Source: a virus. Taken from it: a stretch of 64,000 bases of DNA. A model generated the notes under the pieces. The model was not told the origin of the DNA and did no database searches. It saw only the letters and a program-made list of their open reading frames with translations. Where the stretch lies: positions 1 to 64,000 of the IMG/VR virus record IMGVR_UViG_3300027747_001027; one strand, 5' to 3'. Position numbers and translations under genes: made by a program. This document shows positions 42,163-50,851 of this stretch, piece after piece; positions within the stretch are counted from its first letter, which is position 1; every line of letters begins with the position of its first letter.

Positions 42163-42399
42163 TTAATCACAACCTTCAGTTGGTATCCATTGTATTGATC
42201 CGTTGATTGATCCTAATACGTATGTTCCATATGATGGGGCTTTTGAAAAGTCTGGTATTGCCGGAATACTTCTTCCATTTACATCTGTTTGTTTTCCTAT
42301 TGGAATATATTGTCCACCAGACTCAAATAATGATGGCATTTTTATCTGCATGTTTTCAACACTGGATACTTGTTGATTTTGAGTAACTGAATTATCCAT
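42163..42399 (-). CDS. Small tail protein, 78 aa
   Basis: The C-terminus GTYVLGSINGSIQWIPTEGC matches the pattern of the 81-aa protein at 8380 (GTxVLxxxNGxxxW). The start overlaps the stop of the 973-aa gene (TAATG). Possibly a fibre-attachment or assembly piece. Confidence 0.6.
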   Translation of the reverse strand: MDNSVTQNQQVSSVENMQIKMPSLFESGGQYIPIGKQTDVNGRSIPAIPDFSKAPSYGTYVLGSINGSIQWIPTEGCD

Positions 42400-45320
42400 T
42401 ATATTTCTCTTGATGATATTGTTGCTGTGACTGCTGTAACTTTAACAAATCCCCATTTATAAAGTTCTACATCAGCAGACATTAAGAATTGACCAGTTGG
42501 AAATATTGATGGTTTCGTGGCTTTTAATAAAGGAGGATTAACTGATAATGCTGGTTTTAAAATCCCCTTACTATCTGATACAGTATTAATTTCTTTAATA
42601 TTTATTGAAATATCTGAATGCATTGTTTGCGGAACAAGTATTGAGTTTGCATTTACATTAACATCAAAAGATTTTCCTTCTCCAGTAGAAGAAGCAAAGC
42701 CATTAATACCAACTGATTCAGATTTTGATTTAGAATTTGATAATGACCTACCGCCTGTAATCAAAACAATATTTTCTGTTTTTGTTTTAATATATGGCCA
42801 TTTTAAGTATGTTTCAGTACGAACAACCTCTTCGCCTTCTACTGGAGAAGTAATTGGTCCTGTTCCAAATTGAGCAAATATATTTAAACGGTTTAATATT
42901 GATTCAGATTTAATTTGACCATTTACCATTTGAATGAAAAAAATGTGTTTAAATCCTTCTACTTCTCCATCAAATCCATTTTCTATTTCAAAGTAAATAT
43001 CTCCACCAATTGACCATGACGATTTAGATGAACCGGAATTGCTCATGTTATATGATCCAGTATTAGCTCCTTCAGATATATTAAAATCAGTTCCAGCGCC
43101 ATAACTATTTGCAACGTAGCAAGTTGTTGATAAAAGTTTATCTGGTAGTTTTACTCTTACCTGTATTGGAACTTTATAATATTGATTTAATAGCGCTTCC
43201 TTTACTTTGTCTATATTAATTTTTTTCTTAACGCTTTTCCATTGGTCTATTGCTTTATACTCTGTATTTTGTAACTTAATCCATGATGGTGTATCTTTAT
43301 ATTCAGTAGGTGATACAATCGTTTCTTCATAATAAATTCCTATTCCTAATTGATCATCGTAATCAACGCTAACATTTTCAGGCCACTCGTTTACCCTAAC
43401 CAACTCTCTTTCCGATTTAGTTTGATCTAGTCTGTTTATTGAATCTTTAACTATATTTAAACCTAAATTTACATCGCTTGTTGGCCCTGTATCTGAATCA
43501 ACTATTGACTTTTCAACGCTTGCCTCAACCAGTCCAAGTTGTGATTCAATAAGAGTATTAGAAGATAATTTAATTGGACCATATGATTGTACTGTTGTTT
43601 TTTTTGCTTTTGTTGCAGAAATTGGCTCAACAGATGATTCAATAATTCCGATATTTCCATCCCATGTTAAACTATCTGGACTTGCTGGATATGCTACAAT
43701 TGAGTCCGTAACTAAAGTCCTTCCAAGCAACCCAGACGATGCTTTTCCTCCAGAAAGAATAGCCCTCGCAGGAACTGTAATTGTTGTTTTTTTAGACTTT
43801 GCTATATCAATTGGTTCTACTTCACTTGATATTGTATTTACAGAATCTGCATCTGGAGAAGAATTAGCGGGAACAATACTTTCATTAACTGTTTCAATTT
43901 CCCCCCTTTGATTTATTCTTCTTCCAGAAAGAGTTGTTGGCCCACTTGAGGAAATTGTTGTTTTTTTACTTTTGGCTGAATCAATTGGAGTTATTAAAGA
44001 AGAAACAATTGTGTGAGAAAGATTGTCTGGATTAGTCCCAACTGGAACGATTTCTTCAATAACATTAGTCTGTCCAAGTAATCCATCTTTATTCTGACCT
44101 CCTAATAATGATGATGGTCCGGTTGATGTTACCGTAACCTTCCTGCTCCTTACCGAGTCTATTGGATCAACTTGAGATGAGATAACTGATAATGACAATG
44201 CATCGGCAGAAGCGCCAGCGGCAACAATTCTTTCTGTTGTTGACTTAATTCCAAGTAAACCTTGTTCATTTTGATTTCCAGATAAAGTCGGAGTGCTATT
44301 TAAAACAACATTAGTTTTAACAGCCTTACCAGAATCAACTTGATTAACTTCACTTGAAAGAATTGTTGAACTTGGTGAATCTGGATTGGTATTTGGAGCA
44401 ACGATACTTTGCGTTGAAATAACATCACCGAGCAGCTTCCCATCTTTTGACTTTTTAGAAAGACTAGAGGGTCCAGTAGATGTAGTTGTTCTTTTTATAG
44501 CCTTTGTTGCTGATGTTTGTTGAACAATTGAAGCAACAACGGATTCGGATAATGCATCAGGTTCAGTTGATGGGACTACAATATCATCAGTTGTAATTGT
44601 TTCTCCAAGTAGCCCTTCTTTTTTTTCTTTTGTAGAAAGAGTTGAATGCTTTTCAACAGATGATGTTGTTTTTACACCCTTACTTACATCTTCTTGAATT
44701 ACCTGTGATCCTGTAATAAAAAGTCCGTCAGGAGTTGGCTCGGTTCTTGGATAAACAGTTTGAGTGTTTATACTCTCCAAATCTCCACGTTGATTATATC
44801 TTTGCGAAGGAACAATTGGTCCAGGCAATGTTTCAAAAACCCTTGTTACGGTGATATACTTTGAATCTAATGCGCCTTCATTGCGAGTTGTAGCTTCATC
44901 TGTAAGAAATGCATTGGGAAACATTGTATCTGGAGTAAGGTAAACAAATGGGGAGTATGTTTCTCTGGGTACAATATATGTCCTTGTGTAGATTGGATGC
45001 TTCTGAGATCCGGAGCTATACTTGATAGCATAGTTGTAGCTGTCTTGGTTTACTCTATCATTCGCCCAGATACGTTTCACCCACTGCCCATCCTCGCTCG
45101 AAACTTGTTGGAATACTAGCTTATGCTCTGGGAAGCTACCTTGCTGTGATCCGTGCGGTACACTATCCCACATTGTTCCATAATCTAGCTTCTTGTAATC
45201 TCCCTTCCACGCATTCACCACTTCAGTAATGATGACATCATCTATTACCGGAGTTGGTAGTGATTGAATCCCCTTTGCTGGGGCTGGATTCATTGCGTTA
45301 GTTGTTTTAATTGGCTGCAT
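42399..45320 (-). CDS. Repeat-built tail/stalk protein, 973 aa
   Basis: A conserved N-terminal domain (about 1-170) is followed by seven to eight tandem repeats of about 59 residues with the pattern LLG...IV...PD.LS..V.SS.V.PIDSAKSKKTT...GP..LSG. A separate C-terminal domain of about 380 residues follows. The repeats look like a beta-solenoid or stacked stalk. In this position it may be the central tail stalk or a large tail-tube-like component; no homologue recalled. Confidence 0.65.
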   Translation of the reverse strand: MQPIKTTNAMNPAPAKGIQSLPTPVIDDVIITEVVNAWKGDYKKLDYGTMWDSVPHGSQQGSFPEHKLVFQQVSSEDGQWVKRIWANDRVNQDSYNYAIKYSSGSQKHPIYTRTYIVPRETYSPFVYLTPDTMFPNAFLTDEATTRNEGALDSKYITVTRVFETLPGPIVPSQRYNQRGDLESINTQTVYPRTEPTPDGLFITGSQVIQEDVSKGVKTTSSVEKHSTLSTKEKKEGLLGETITTDDIVVPSTEPDALSESVVASIVQQTSATKAIKRTTTSTGPSSLSKKSKDGKLLGDVISTQSIVAPNTNPDSPSSTILSSEVNQVDSGKAVKTNVVLNSTPTLSGNQNEQGLLGIKSTTERIVAAGASADALSLSVISSQVDPIDSVRSRKVTVTSTGPSSLLGGQNKDGLLGQTNVIEEIVPVGTNPDNLSHTIVSSLITPIDSAKSKKTTISSSGPTTLSGRRINQRGEIETVNESIVPANSSPDADSVNTISSEVEPIDIAKSKKTTITVPARAILSGGKASSGLLGRTLVTDSIVAYPASPDSLTWDGNIGIIESSVEPISATKAKKTTVQSYGPIKLSSNTLIESQLGLVEASVEKSIVDSDTGPTSDVNLGLNIVKDSINRLDQTKSERELVRVNEWPENVSVDYDDQLGIGIYYEETIVSPTEYKDTPSWIKLQNTEYKAIDQWKSVKKKINIDKVKEALLNQYYKVPIQVRVKLPDKLLSTTCYVANSYGAGTDFNISEGANTGSYNMSNSGSSKSSWSIGGDIYFEIENGFDGEVEGFKHIFFIQMVNGQIKSESILNRLNIFAQFGTGPITSPVEGEEVVRTETYLKWPYIKTKTENIVLITGGRSLSNSKSKSESVGINGFASSTGEGKSFDVNVNANSILVPQTMHSDISINIKEINTVSDSKGILKPALSVNPPLLKATKPSIFPTGQFLMSADVELYKWGFVKVTAVTATISSREI

Positions 45321-45334
45321 AAAGTATGAAATAT

Positions 45335-45346
45335 ATTGTTAACAAT
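45335..45346. repeat. Dispersed palindrome site upstream of the 973-aa gene
   Basis: ATTGTT-AACAAT, a perfect even palindrome, 14 bases before the ATG at 45320 and in the only gap between the two genes. Confidence 0.85.
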
Positions 45347-45354
45347 TACTTTAT

Positions 45355-45570
45355 TCAAGTGTAATTTTTAGCTGAGTCACAACACCCACTCACATTACTT
45401 GCTGTTTCTGGATGCGATTTTTCAAACTTTGTTTTAAGTTGTAATGCAAACTCTCGCGTGTTTTCTTTATGGGAAACACAAAGTTCGCACATTTTAAATG
45501 ATGGCATTCCACCATACATACCCAAAGTACACACGGGATGTATTTTTTCGTTTCTAAAATTACATTTCAT
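45355..45570 (-). CDS. Small Cys-rich protein, 71 aa
   Basis: Starts MKCNFRNEKIHPVCTLGMYG and contains GGMPSFKMCELCVSH: a C..C..C-x2-C-type zinc knuckle resembling small phage zinc proteins (HPxCxxGxxGGxPSxxxCxxC). The start overlaps the end of the 235-aa gene. Confidence 0.6.
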   Translation of the reverse strand: MKCNFRNEKIHPVCTLGMYGGMPSFKMCELCVSHKENTREFALQLKTKFEKSHPETASNVSGCCDSAKNYT

Positions 45571-46267
45571 TTTTTGGTATAAATGTTGCTGATATTTTTG
45601 AAAAATATTCTCCCCTATAGTTTTCTTTTGTCCAGTAAAGAGACTCTCCACGATGTCCAAATGCTATTAATTTATTCCCGTCCATTGAAAAATCAACATT
45701 TTGAACTAATATATTATATGGTTTATATTCCGGTACACGAGGTTTTTTAAATTCAGAACTAGCATTAAATGGTCCATTTATTACATATTTTGCATAAAAT
45801 TTATTATTTTCATAATGTAATAATAAAAAAATCTGAGAAGTATAAAAATCATTTGTTTCAGTAAAAACTCTTTTTGGGTCGAATCTTACATTTCCAAAAT
45901 CCGCACACTCTCCAGTATAATATGTTGTATATGAAATACTCGGTCTAAAATCGTGTTCACAACCACTTAAGAAGTCAGATTCAAAAGATTCACTTGCGCT
46001 TGATTTCCTAGAACAATAAATTTTATCTAAGACATGCTGGTCTTCATAAGAATTCCATTCTATTTCTACTCTCCAGACCCCACCCGCTTTATATTTATCA
46101 TGTTCTTGTTTTGTTATTTGAAATACATTTTGACCATTTATATCAAAACCCAATCTTTGAAAGCAAAAACAACATTCGCAACTTATTTTGTTTTTTTTCA
46201 ATATTATTTTATAATTGCTTGGATCTGCTAATCCACCATTAAACCCATTAACTTTAATTGCTTTCAT
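45560..46267 (-). CDS. Virion-region protein, 235 aa
   Basis: A beta-rich protein starting MKAIKVNGFNGGLADPSNYK, with CECCFCFQRLGF near residue 30 and a second Cys pair later. Aromatic-rich C-terminus (YWTKENYRGEYFSKISATF). Not recognised. The start overlaps the stop of the upstream glycosyltransferase (TAATG). Confidence 0.55.
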   Translation of the reverse strand: MKAIKVNGFNGGLADPSNYKIILKKNKISCECCFCFQRLGFDINGQNVFQITKQEHDKYKAGGVWRVEIEWNSYEDQHVLDKIYCSRKSSASESFESDFLSGCEHDFRPSISYTTYYTGECADFGNVRFDPKRVFTETNDFYTSQIFLLLHYENNKFYAKYVINGPFNASSEFKKPRVPEYKPYNILVQNVDFSMDGNKLIAFGHRGESLYWTKENYRGEYFSKISATFIPKNEM

Positions 46268-47130
46268 TAATATCTTTCTACAAGTTGAGTAAGTTGATCT
46301 ACGCTATACTTTAGTTTTCGTAAATAGCAGTCCGCTCTAGCCAATGCAATGCAAATATGCTCATCTTTAGCATGAAGAGTTTTCCCTTCTATTTTGATCA
46401 TGTATCCAGACAATGGCTTTTTGTCAGAAACTTGTATGCTTTTTTCTGAGAAAGAAAACTTCAACCTACCATCATGGCAGTATGTTGCATTGTCTCGTTC
46501 GTATATGCAATCAAATGCATATAGACATGTTTCAACTATGCTGGGAACTCGTAATGCGTTTGCAATGGCATTAGGTGAGCTTTGATTGCCAATGAATATG
46601 GATGATGCTGCTATAGCTTCCGCGACATCGTATAGGTCTATTGTGTGCAAATGCTCAACTCTTCCGAACTTTTTACAAAAGTCTTCGTGCTCTTCTTTAT
46701 GCCCAACGAACATTATGTCATCCGCGAATGCATTCACGATCTCCAGCCAAGGAAAAAATTCTCCATGCCACCTTGCACCTCGGCTTACGACTATCTTTCC
46801 AGAAGCATAGTTGTTTTTTCCAGACTTGATCCACGGTTTGCTCAGATCAATCTTAGCACCAACCCACCTTGCTACTCGGTTAGCAATATTGTCACCATAG
46901 ACCATCCCTCCATTCCGGTATGTGGAAAGATCGACATCTATCTTCTGTCCTTCGTGTTTACTCACAGAAATTCCTTGCGCCTCTATCAGCCTCGCAAAAG
47001 ATCCAATGCGATTCACGATTGGTTTAGTCCATGACCTATCACCGACATAAAGTGTGGTAACACCTAGTGCCTGCATAGTTGGAATTGAATAGATAATATC
47101 TCCGATGCAGCCGGAATGAAATGCGTTCAT
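46267..47130 (-). CDS. GT9-like glycosyltransferase, paralogue of 24794
   Basis: First gene of the long leftward structural operon. MNAFHSGCIGDIIYSIPTMQ is the GT9 N-terminal motif (GDIxxSxP); DDIMFVGHKEEHEDFCKKFG and SSIFIGNQSSPNAIANAL are the donor-side motifs. A start at TTG further upstream would include the palindrome; the ATG at 47130 is preferred. Being first in the structural operon suggests virion decoration, perhaps of the fibres. Confidence 0.72.
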   Translation of the reverse strand: MNAFHSGCIGDIIYSIPTMQALGVTTLYVGDRSWTKPIVNRIGSFARLIEAQGISVSKHEGQKIDVDLSTYRNGGMVYGDNIANRVARWVGAKIDLSKPWIKSGKNNYASGKIVVSRGARWHGEFFPWLEIVNAFADDIMFVGHKEEHEDFCKKFGRVEHLHTIDLYDVAEAIAASSIFIGNQSSPNAIANALRVPSIVETCLYAFDCIYERDNATYCHDGRLKFSFSEKSIQVSDKKPLSGYMIKIEGKTLHAKDEHICIALARADCYLRKLKYSVDQLTQLVERY

Positions 47131-47136
47131 GCTTTT

Positions 47137-47149
47137 ATTGTTAAACAAT
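47137..47149. repeat. Dispersed palindrome site in the leftward operon leader
   Basis: ATTGTT-A-AACAAT seven bases upstream of the ATG at 47130, in the divergent control region. Confidence 0.85.
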
Positions 47150-47190
47150 ACTGGAAGAAATTCAAGGTGATTTTTCTTTCAAGAAATAAT

Positions 47191-47225
47191 TTGACTTGTT
47201 GAAAATAGTGTATAATATTTTCAAC
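47191..47225 (+). promoter_or_regulatory. Promoter-like site overlapped by a perfect inverted repeat
   Basis: TTGACT (47191-47196) and a perfect TATAAT (47211-47216), though the 14-base spacer is short. A perfect 10-bp inverted repeat, GTTGAAAATA (47198-47207) and TATTTTCAAC (47216-47225), brackets the -10, as an operator would. As RNA it would also fold if transcription began upstream. Confidence 0.55.
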
Positions 47226-47320
47226 ATCTTATTTGAGTTGTCAGAAAACTCATAATGGTAATTTTCCTCATGGTCAAAACCCGTCTTGATATTCTGACTA
47301 TCAAGGCGGGTTTTTCTTTT
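47226..47320 (+). ncRNA. Candidate attenuator or small RNA with complementary hairpin loops
   Basis: Hairpin 1: TGAGTT / AACTCA with loop GTCAGAA (47240-47246). The terminator hairpin (47278-47312) has loop TTCTGAC (47292-47298). The two seven-base loops are perfectly complementary, so a kissing interaction is possible. It could be a short RNA, or a leader regulating read-through into the structured region and the glycosyltransferase operon. Confidence 0.5.
47278..47320 (+). terminator. Strong intrinsic terminator, 14-bp stem
   Basis: AACCCGTCTTGATA pairs with TATCAAGGCGGGTT over 14 positions (one G-T), loop TTCTGAC, followed by TTTTTCTTTT. Confidence 0.9.
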
Positions 47321-47700
47321 AGTATGAAGCCTAACGGCAGTTCCCTCAAAAGAGCCTGTAAGATGAGCGTAGCACGGCGGGGTTCTATCCCCTGACTATG
47401 GAGAATACCTGTAAAGGACTCCCGTGTGAAGGAGAGGGGTTGGGAGGGTTAAAAGACTACCAACTTAAAACGCTGTTTCCGCAGGGAGGCAGACTGCGAA
47501 TCAAGCTGGCTCTCACTGAAAGGTGTAAACTAAAGTAAGCCTCGGTTAAGGACGACCTCTGGGCGAGTGATTCTAAAAATGCATACGATGGCTCCATACG
47601 AGGAAGTAATGTGTTTAGCAGTTTCTTTCCATAGGAACTGCTATGCTCCGATCTCACCACCAAAGAAGCATTGTATTATATACCCTATCAAACCCAATAA
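47321..47700 (+). ncRNA. Candidate large structured non-coding RNA region
   Basis: About 380 bases with no convincing protein frame and with clearly higher G+C than its surroundings. Many local stems can be drawn: GGGG/CCCC at 47380-47393, GGAG...CCT/AGG...CTCC at 47400-47422, GTTGG/CCAAC near 47440-47463, CTCG/CGAG at 47541-47567 and AGCAGTTTC/GGAACTGCT at 47617-47642. It lies between the terminator and the rightward glycosyltransferase gene. Large phage RNAs (ROOL or GOLLD types) and group I introns are candidates I could not confirm. Confidence 0.4.
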
Positions 47701-47763
47701 CCACTATATCCTACTAAGATATACCTTGTCGGATATAAGAAACATGATACAATTTAACGAACA

Positions 47764-48885
47764 ATGAAACACCGATTCCACGTATTGTCACTTCCTCACA
47801 CCGTAACTAGCAAGGAGTTTAACGCTTGCGCGTACACGCAAAAAGTATTAAAATTCTCAAAAATGATGACCGAGCGAGGTCACGAAGTTATACACTACGG
47901 ACATGAAGACTCTGATCTACAATGTAGCGAACACGTCACCGTACTTACCAATAACGACTTTCGAGAGAGCTATGGGTCACATGACTGGCGCAAGACCTTT
48001 TTTAAGTTCAATACCAACGACCATGCGTATCGTAAGTTTTACGACAATGCTATCCGTGAAATATCCGTACGGAAACGGAGTCACGACTTTATCCTGCCCT
48101 TCTGGGGTTCTGGCGTACGTCACATCTGTGATGCCCATCAAGACTTGATTTGCGTTGAACCAGGCATTGGATATGCTGGTGGACACTGGGCTAGGTGGAA
48201 AGTTTGGGAGAGCTATGCAATCTACCATGCTTATTGTGGGCTTAAGAATGTTGGTCAGTGCAATCAAGATTGGTATGACGTTGTTATTCCAAACTATTTC
48301 GATGTCGAAGATTTTGACTTCAATTCTGCCAAAGAAGATTACTTTCTCTATCTTGGCCGAGTATATAACGGAAAAGGAGTTGATATTGCCATCCAAGCTA
48401 CTGAACGAGCAGGCGTGAAGCTGGTCATTGCCGGACAGAAAGAAGAAGGATACAAGCTTCCTAACCACGTTGAATATGTAGGCTACGCAGACGTTCCAAC
48501 GAGAAAGAAACTGATGTCTAATGCCAAGGCATCGTTCCTACCAAGTATGTATGTAGAGCCATTCGGTGGAGTCCAGATCGAGAACCTACTATCCGGCACT
48601 CCTACGATTACTACAGACTGGGGTAGCTTCGCGGAAAACAATCTACATGGAATCACTGGCTATCGCTGTAGAACGATGGGCGACTTCGTGGATGCTATCA
48701 AAAACATTTACCGGATAAACCCATACGATTGCCGTAAGTTTGGCGAGAACTTCACATTGGAAAAAGTAGCTCCAATGTATGAAAAGTATTTCAATGATGT
48801 CATGGACGTGTATACTGGTAAGGGCTGGTATGCAGATGGACATAACATTGACGCAATGACACGATTCTACCCCAGCATTCACTAA
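47764..48885 (+). CDS. GT4-like glycosyltransferase, 373 aa
   Basis: GT-B fold. FLYLGRVYNGKGVDIAIQ starts the donor-binding domain (about 198). The family's ExxxFGxxxxE signature is present as VEPFGGVQIENLLSGTP near 270, followed by the nucleotide-sugar-binding ITTDWGSF. The N-terminus MKHRFHVLSLPHTVTSKEFN is the acceptor side. It is the first protein gene of the rightward operon behind the structured leader, co-directional with MazG and deaminase. Possible targets are host glycans or modified DNA bases. Confidence 0.82.
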   Translation: MKHRFHVLSLPHTVTSKEFNACAYTQKVLKFSKMMTERGHEVIHYGHEDSDLQCSEHVTVLTNNDFRESYGSHDWRKTFFKFNTNDHAYRKFYDNAIREISVRKRSHDFILPFWGSGVRHICDAHQDLICVEPGIGYAGGHWARWKVWESYAIYHAYCGLKNVGQCNQDWYDVVIPNYFDVEDFDFNSAKEDYFLYLGRVYNGKGVDIAIQATERAGVKLVIAGQKEEGYKLPNHVEYVGYADVPTRKKLMSNAKASFLPSMYVEPFGGVQIENLLSGTPTITTDWGSFAENNLHGITGYRCRTMGDFVDAIKNIYRINPYDCRKFGENFTLEKVAPMYEKYFNDVMDVYTGKGWYADGHNIDAMTRFYPSIH

Positions 48886-48891
48886 CACAAT

Positions 48892-49356
48892 ATGAGCAAC
48901 ACAACACAATATCAACAATTCGTAAATTCACTCGTTAAGCCTGGCGCAGAGATCGTCAGGCAATTAACCCCACACCAAGCACACCTACTCCACATGGCAG
49001 TTGGCGTGTCCGGCGAGTCTGGAGAGCTTCTGGACGCAATTAAAAAGCATTGCGTGTATCAGAAGCAAATCAACATGGACAACGTGATTGAGGAAGCTGG
49101 GGACATCTTGTTCTACCTAACCGGACTTCTCAATGATCTGAACATATCTCTTGAAGACTGCATTAAGGCAAACATAAACAAACTATCAAAACGCTATCCT
49201 AACGGATATAGCAACGCAGCAGCTATTGCGCGAGCAGATAAGTATGCTATCCAAGATGAAGTGAAGACATTGCCAAACATTGAAGATGATTTCGGCGATG
49301 TGAAGATTGAGACTGTCGCCTGTCTTATTGGAGATGAGTGCGAATCATGTCAATGA
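48892..49356 (+). CDS. mazG: MazG-like nucleotide pyrophosphohydrolase
   Basis: All-alpha NTP pyrophosphatase fold, 154 aa. The metal-binding pattern is SGESGELLDAIKKH (about 41) and EEAGDILFYLTGLL (about 67). It hydrolyses dNTPs or (p)ppGpp; phage copies are thought to tune nucleotide pools or the stringent response. The C-terminal extension with VACLIGDECESCQ is unusual. The stop overlaps the deaminase start. Confidence 0.88.
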   Translation: MSNTTQYQQFVNSLVKPGAEIVRQLTPHQAHLLHMAVGVSGESGELLDAIKKHCVYQKQINMDNVIEEAGDILFYLTGLLNDLNISLEDCIKANINKLSKRYPNGYSNAAAIARADKYAIQDEVKTLPNIEDDFGDVKIETVACLIGDECESCQ

Positions 49357-49829
49357 ACTGGGATGAATATGCAATTGGAATTGCAGAAGCAGTTTCATAC
49401 AAGAGCAAAGATCCGTGGAATAAAGTTGGTGCAGTAATTCTACGGGAAGATCACTCAATCGCATCTGTTGGATACAATGGATTCCCGCAGGGCGTTGAGG
49501 AAGACTGGTCAAATCGAGATGAGCGCAGGAAGTATGTAATCCACGCAGAGCAGAACGCACTGAGATATATTAAACCAGAAGAAGGCGAGGTTATATACTC
49601 AACTCTTATGCCGTGCAGCGACTGCATAAAAGCCATAGCTGCATACAAAATAAAGAAAGTTGTCTACAAAACCATGTACGCTAACGACTATTCCGCAATT
49701 CAATTTGCTGAAAAGATGGGAATTAATCTTATTCAGTTTAAGAAGCCATTTATGTTTATTGTTAAACAAGAGCAATCCCAAGTACATTTAGGAACATATC
49801 CAAACGGAAAGAAGATAATAGAAATATGA
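49353..49829 (+). CDS. dCMP/cytidine deaminase family protein
   Basis: Zinc-dependent deaminase, 158 aa: YVIHAEQNAL (about residue 64) supplies the zinc His and catalytic Glu, and STLMPCSDCIKAI the two zinc cysteines. SKDPWNKVGAVI and YNGFPQGVE are the substrate-side motifs of dCMP deaminases. It converts dCMP to dUMP for dTTP synthesis. The ATG at 49353 overlaps the MazG stop (ATGA), so this start is preferred over two upstream ones. An exact palindrome site lies near the 3' end (49760). Confidence 0.9.
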   Translation: MNWDEYAIGIAEAVSYKSKDPWNKVGAVILREDHSIASVGYNGFPQGVEEDWSNRDERRKYVIHAEQNALRYIKPEEGEVIYSTLMPCSDCIKAIAAYKIKKVVYKTMYANDYSAIQFAEKMGINLIQFKKPFMFIVKQEQSQVHLGTYPNGKKIIEI

Positions 49830-49909
49830 ACGAACAAGTAGTAGCCATAATACTTGTATTGGTGCTTATGATGCTTTGCGCATTCGTTGAAATGCGAACA
49901 AGGAGATAA
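49826..49909 (+). CDS. Tiny membrane peptide, 27 aa
   Basis: MNEQVVAIILVLVLMMLCAF followed by VEMRTRR: one hydrophobic helix and a basic end. Its ATG overlaps the deaminase stop (ATGA), the main reason for accepting so short a frame. Confidence 0.45.
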   Translation: MNEQVVAIILVLVLMMLCAFVEMRTRR

Positions 49910-50266
49910 TTACACTATCCTTAAATATGAATTAGCGATAGATGGCGCTGATACAGCTCCGCGCATATTGCTCATATTTTGCGGTAGCATTTTGTTTTCT
50001 CGAAATTTTTTACCAAATGAAGACTGCATTAAGCGTATTTTTTCTTCTAAAGGAATATCATTTTCAATGTCATATTGACTTCTCGGAATGCCAGCGGAAT
50101 TATTTTGAGTTTTAGGCTGTGAGTATGAATTATATTGATTCATGTACTCCTCATCACCCATTTTATTATCAAGTAATGGTTGCTGACCCCTAGATTCACG
50201 GCGCGAATTTACTTTCGCCATCTGCTGTGGGCTAAATCCGTAGTTTCCAACGTAAGGTTTTTTCAT
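49910..50266 (-). CDS. Hypothetical protein, 118 aa, in a leftward island
   Basis: Gln/Asn/Ser/Arg-rich, probably flexible: MKKPYVGNYGFSPQQMAKVN to the C-terminus SIANSYLRIV. It is third of three leftward genes embedded in the rightward cluster; its stop abuts the tiny membrane gene. Composition resembles the virion-region proteins, so a late structural role is possible. Confidence 0.5.
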   Translation of the reverse strand: MKKPYVGNYGFSPQQMAKVNSRRESRGQQPLLDNKMGDEEYMNQYNSYSQPKTQNNSAGIPRSQYDIENDIPLEEKIRLMQSSFGKKFRENKMLPQNMSNMRGAVSAPSIANSYLRIV

Positions 50267-50267
50267 A

Positions 50268-50420
50268 TCAATAATTTAGTTTACCCATTGCGCTTGGCTT
50301 AACCTTGCCAGTTTCGCGATTTTTAGTGAAACCTTTCTTCCCCTGCTGCTGACCCTTGGTAATTTGCTTTCCGTCTTTAGGTTGGTTATAGAACGCTTGA
50401 AGTGAGTTGTATTTTTTCAT
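50268..50420 (-). CDS. Small basic protein, 50 aa
   Basis: MKKYNSLQAFYNQPKDGKQI and then ITKGQQQGKKGFTKNRETG; net positive. Its TGA is one base before the next ATG (TGATATG). Not recognised. Confidence 0.5.
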   Translation of the reverse strand: MKKYNSLQAFYNQPKDGKQITKGQQQGKKGFTKNRETGKVKPSAMGKLNY

Positions 50421-50434
50421 AAATTATTTTTTAA

Positions 50435-50803
50435 TCAATATGATGTATAATCTGAATATGGCTGCCCGAATGCTCTAGCGATTTGCTCATCCTGCATTTT
50501 TCCACCTTTTTTTTGATGAAGGTTATAGGCTGCATCTGCTGCCAAATAATCAGTGAATCCCATTGCTGTTGGCGCAAATTTTTTGCTATACGCCCCCCTT
50601 CCCTGGACTTCTCCTCTACGAGCCCTTTGCATGAAATCATCAAAGTTTTTTTTAGCAACATCTTCTAATTCTTGTTGCGGGTCGTAACCTCTATCACCCA
50701 TAATTTTAGAATATGCAGATGTGATAGACTCGGAATTTGGCATGTATGATTCCGATAATCCTTGCGGTGTAAAACCACCAACTGCTTGCCTTTGTCTTGC
50801 CAT
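50435..50803 (-). CDS. Hypothetical protein, 122 aa
   Basis: First gene of the leftward island. N-terminus MARQRQAVGGFTPQGLSESY, helical centre with charged residues (DVAKKNFDDFMQRARRGEVQ), Tyr-rich end. The ATATTATG start context matches the structural genes. Confidence 0.5.
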   Translation of the reverse strand: MARQRQAVGGFTPQGLSESYMPNSESITSAYSKIMGDRGYDPQQELEDVAKKNFDDFMQRARRGEVQGRGAYSKKFAPTAMGFTDYLAADAAYNLHQKKGGKMQDEQIARAFGQPYSDYTSY

Positions 50804-50851
50804 AATATTTGTAGTTGTTTATTTTTAAGATACAATTACAATATTATATAC

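Noticed and set aside
47255-47395. 46-codon frame running through the terminator hairpin
   Set aside because: It crosses a strong terminator and a structured region and resembles no protein; the RNA features explain the sequence better. A leader peptide is not excluded.
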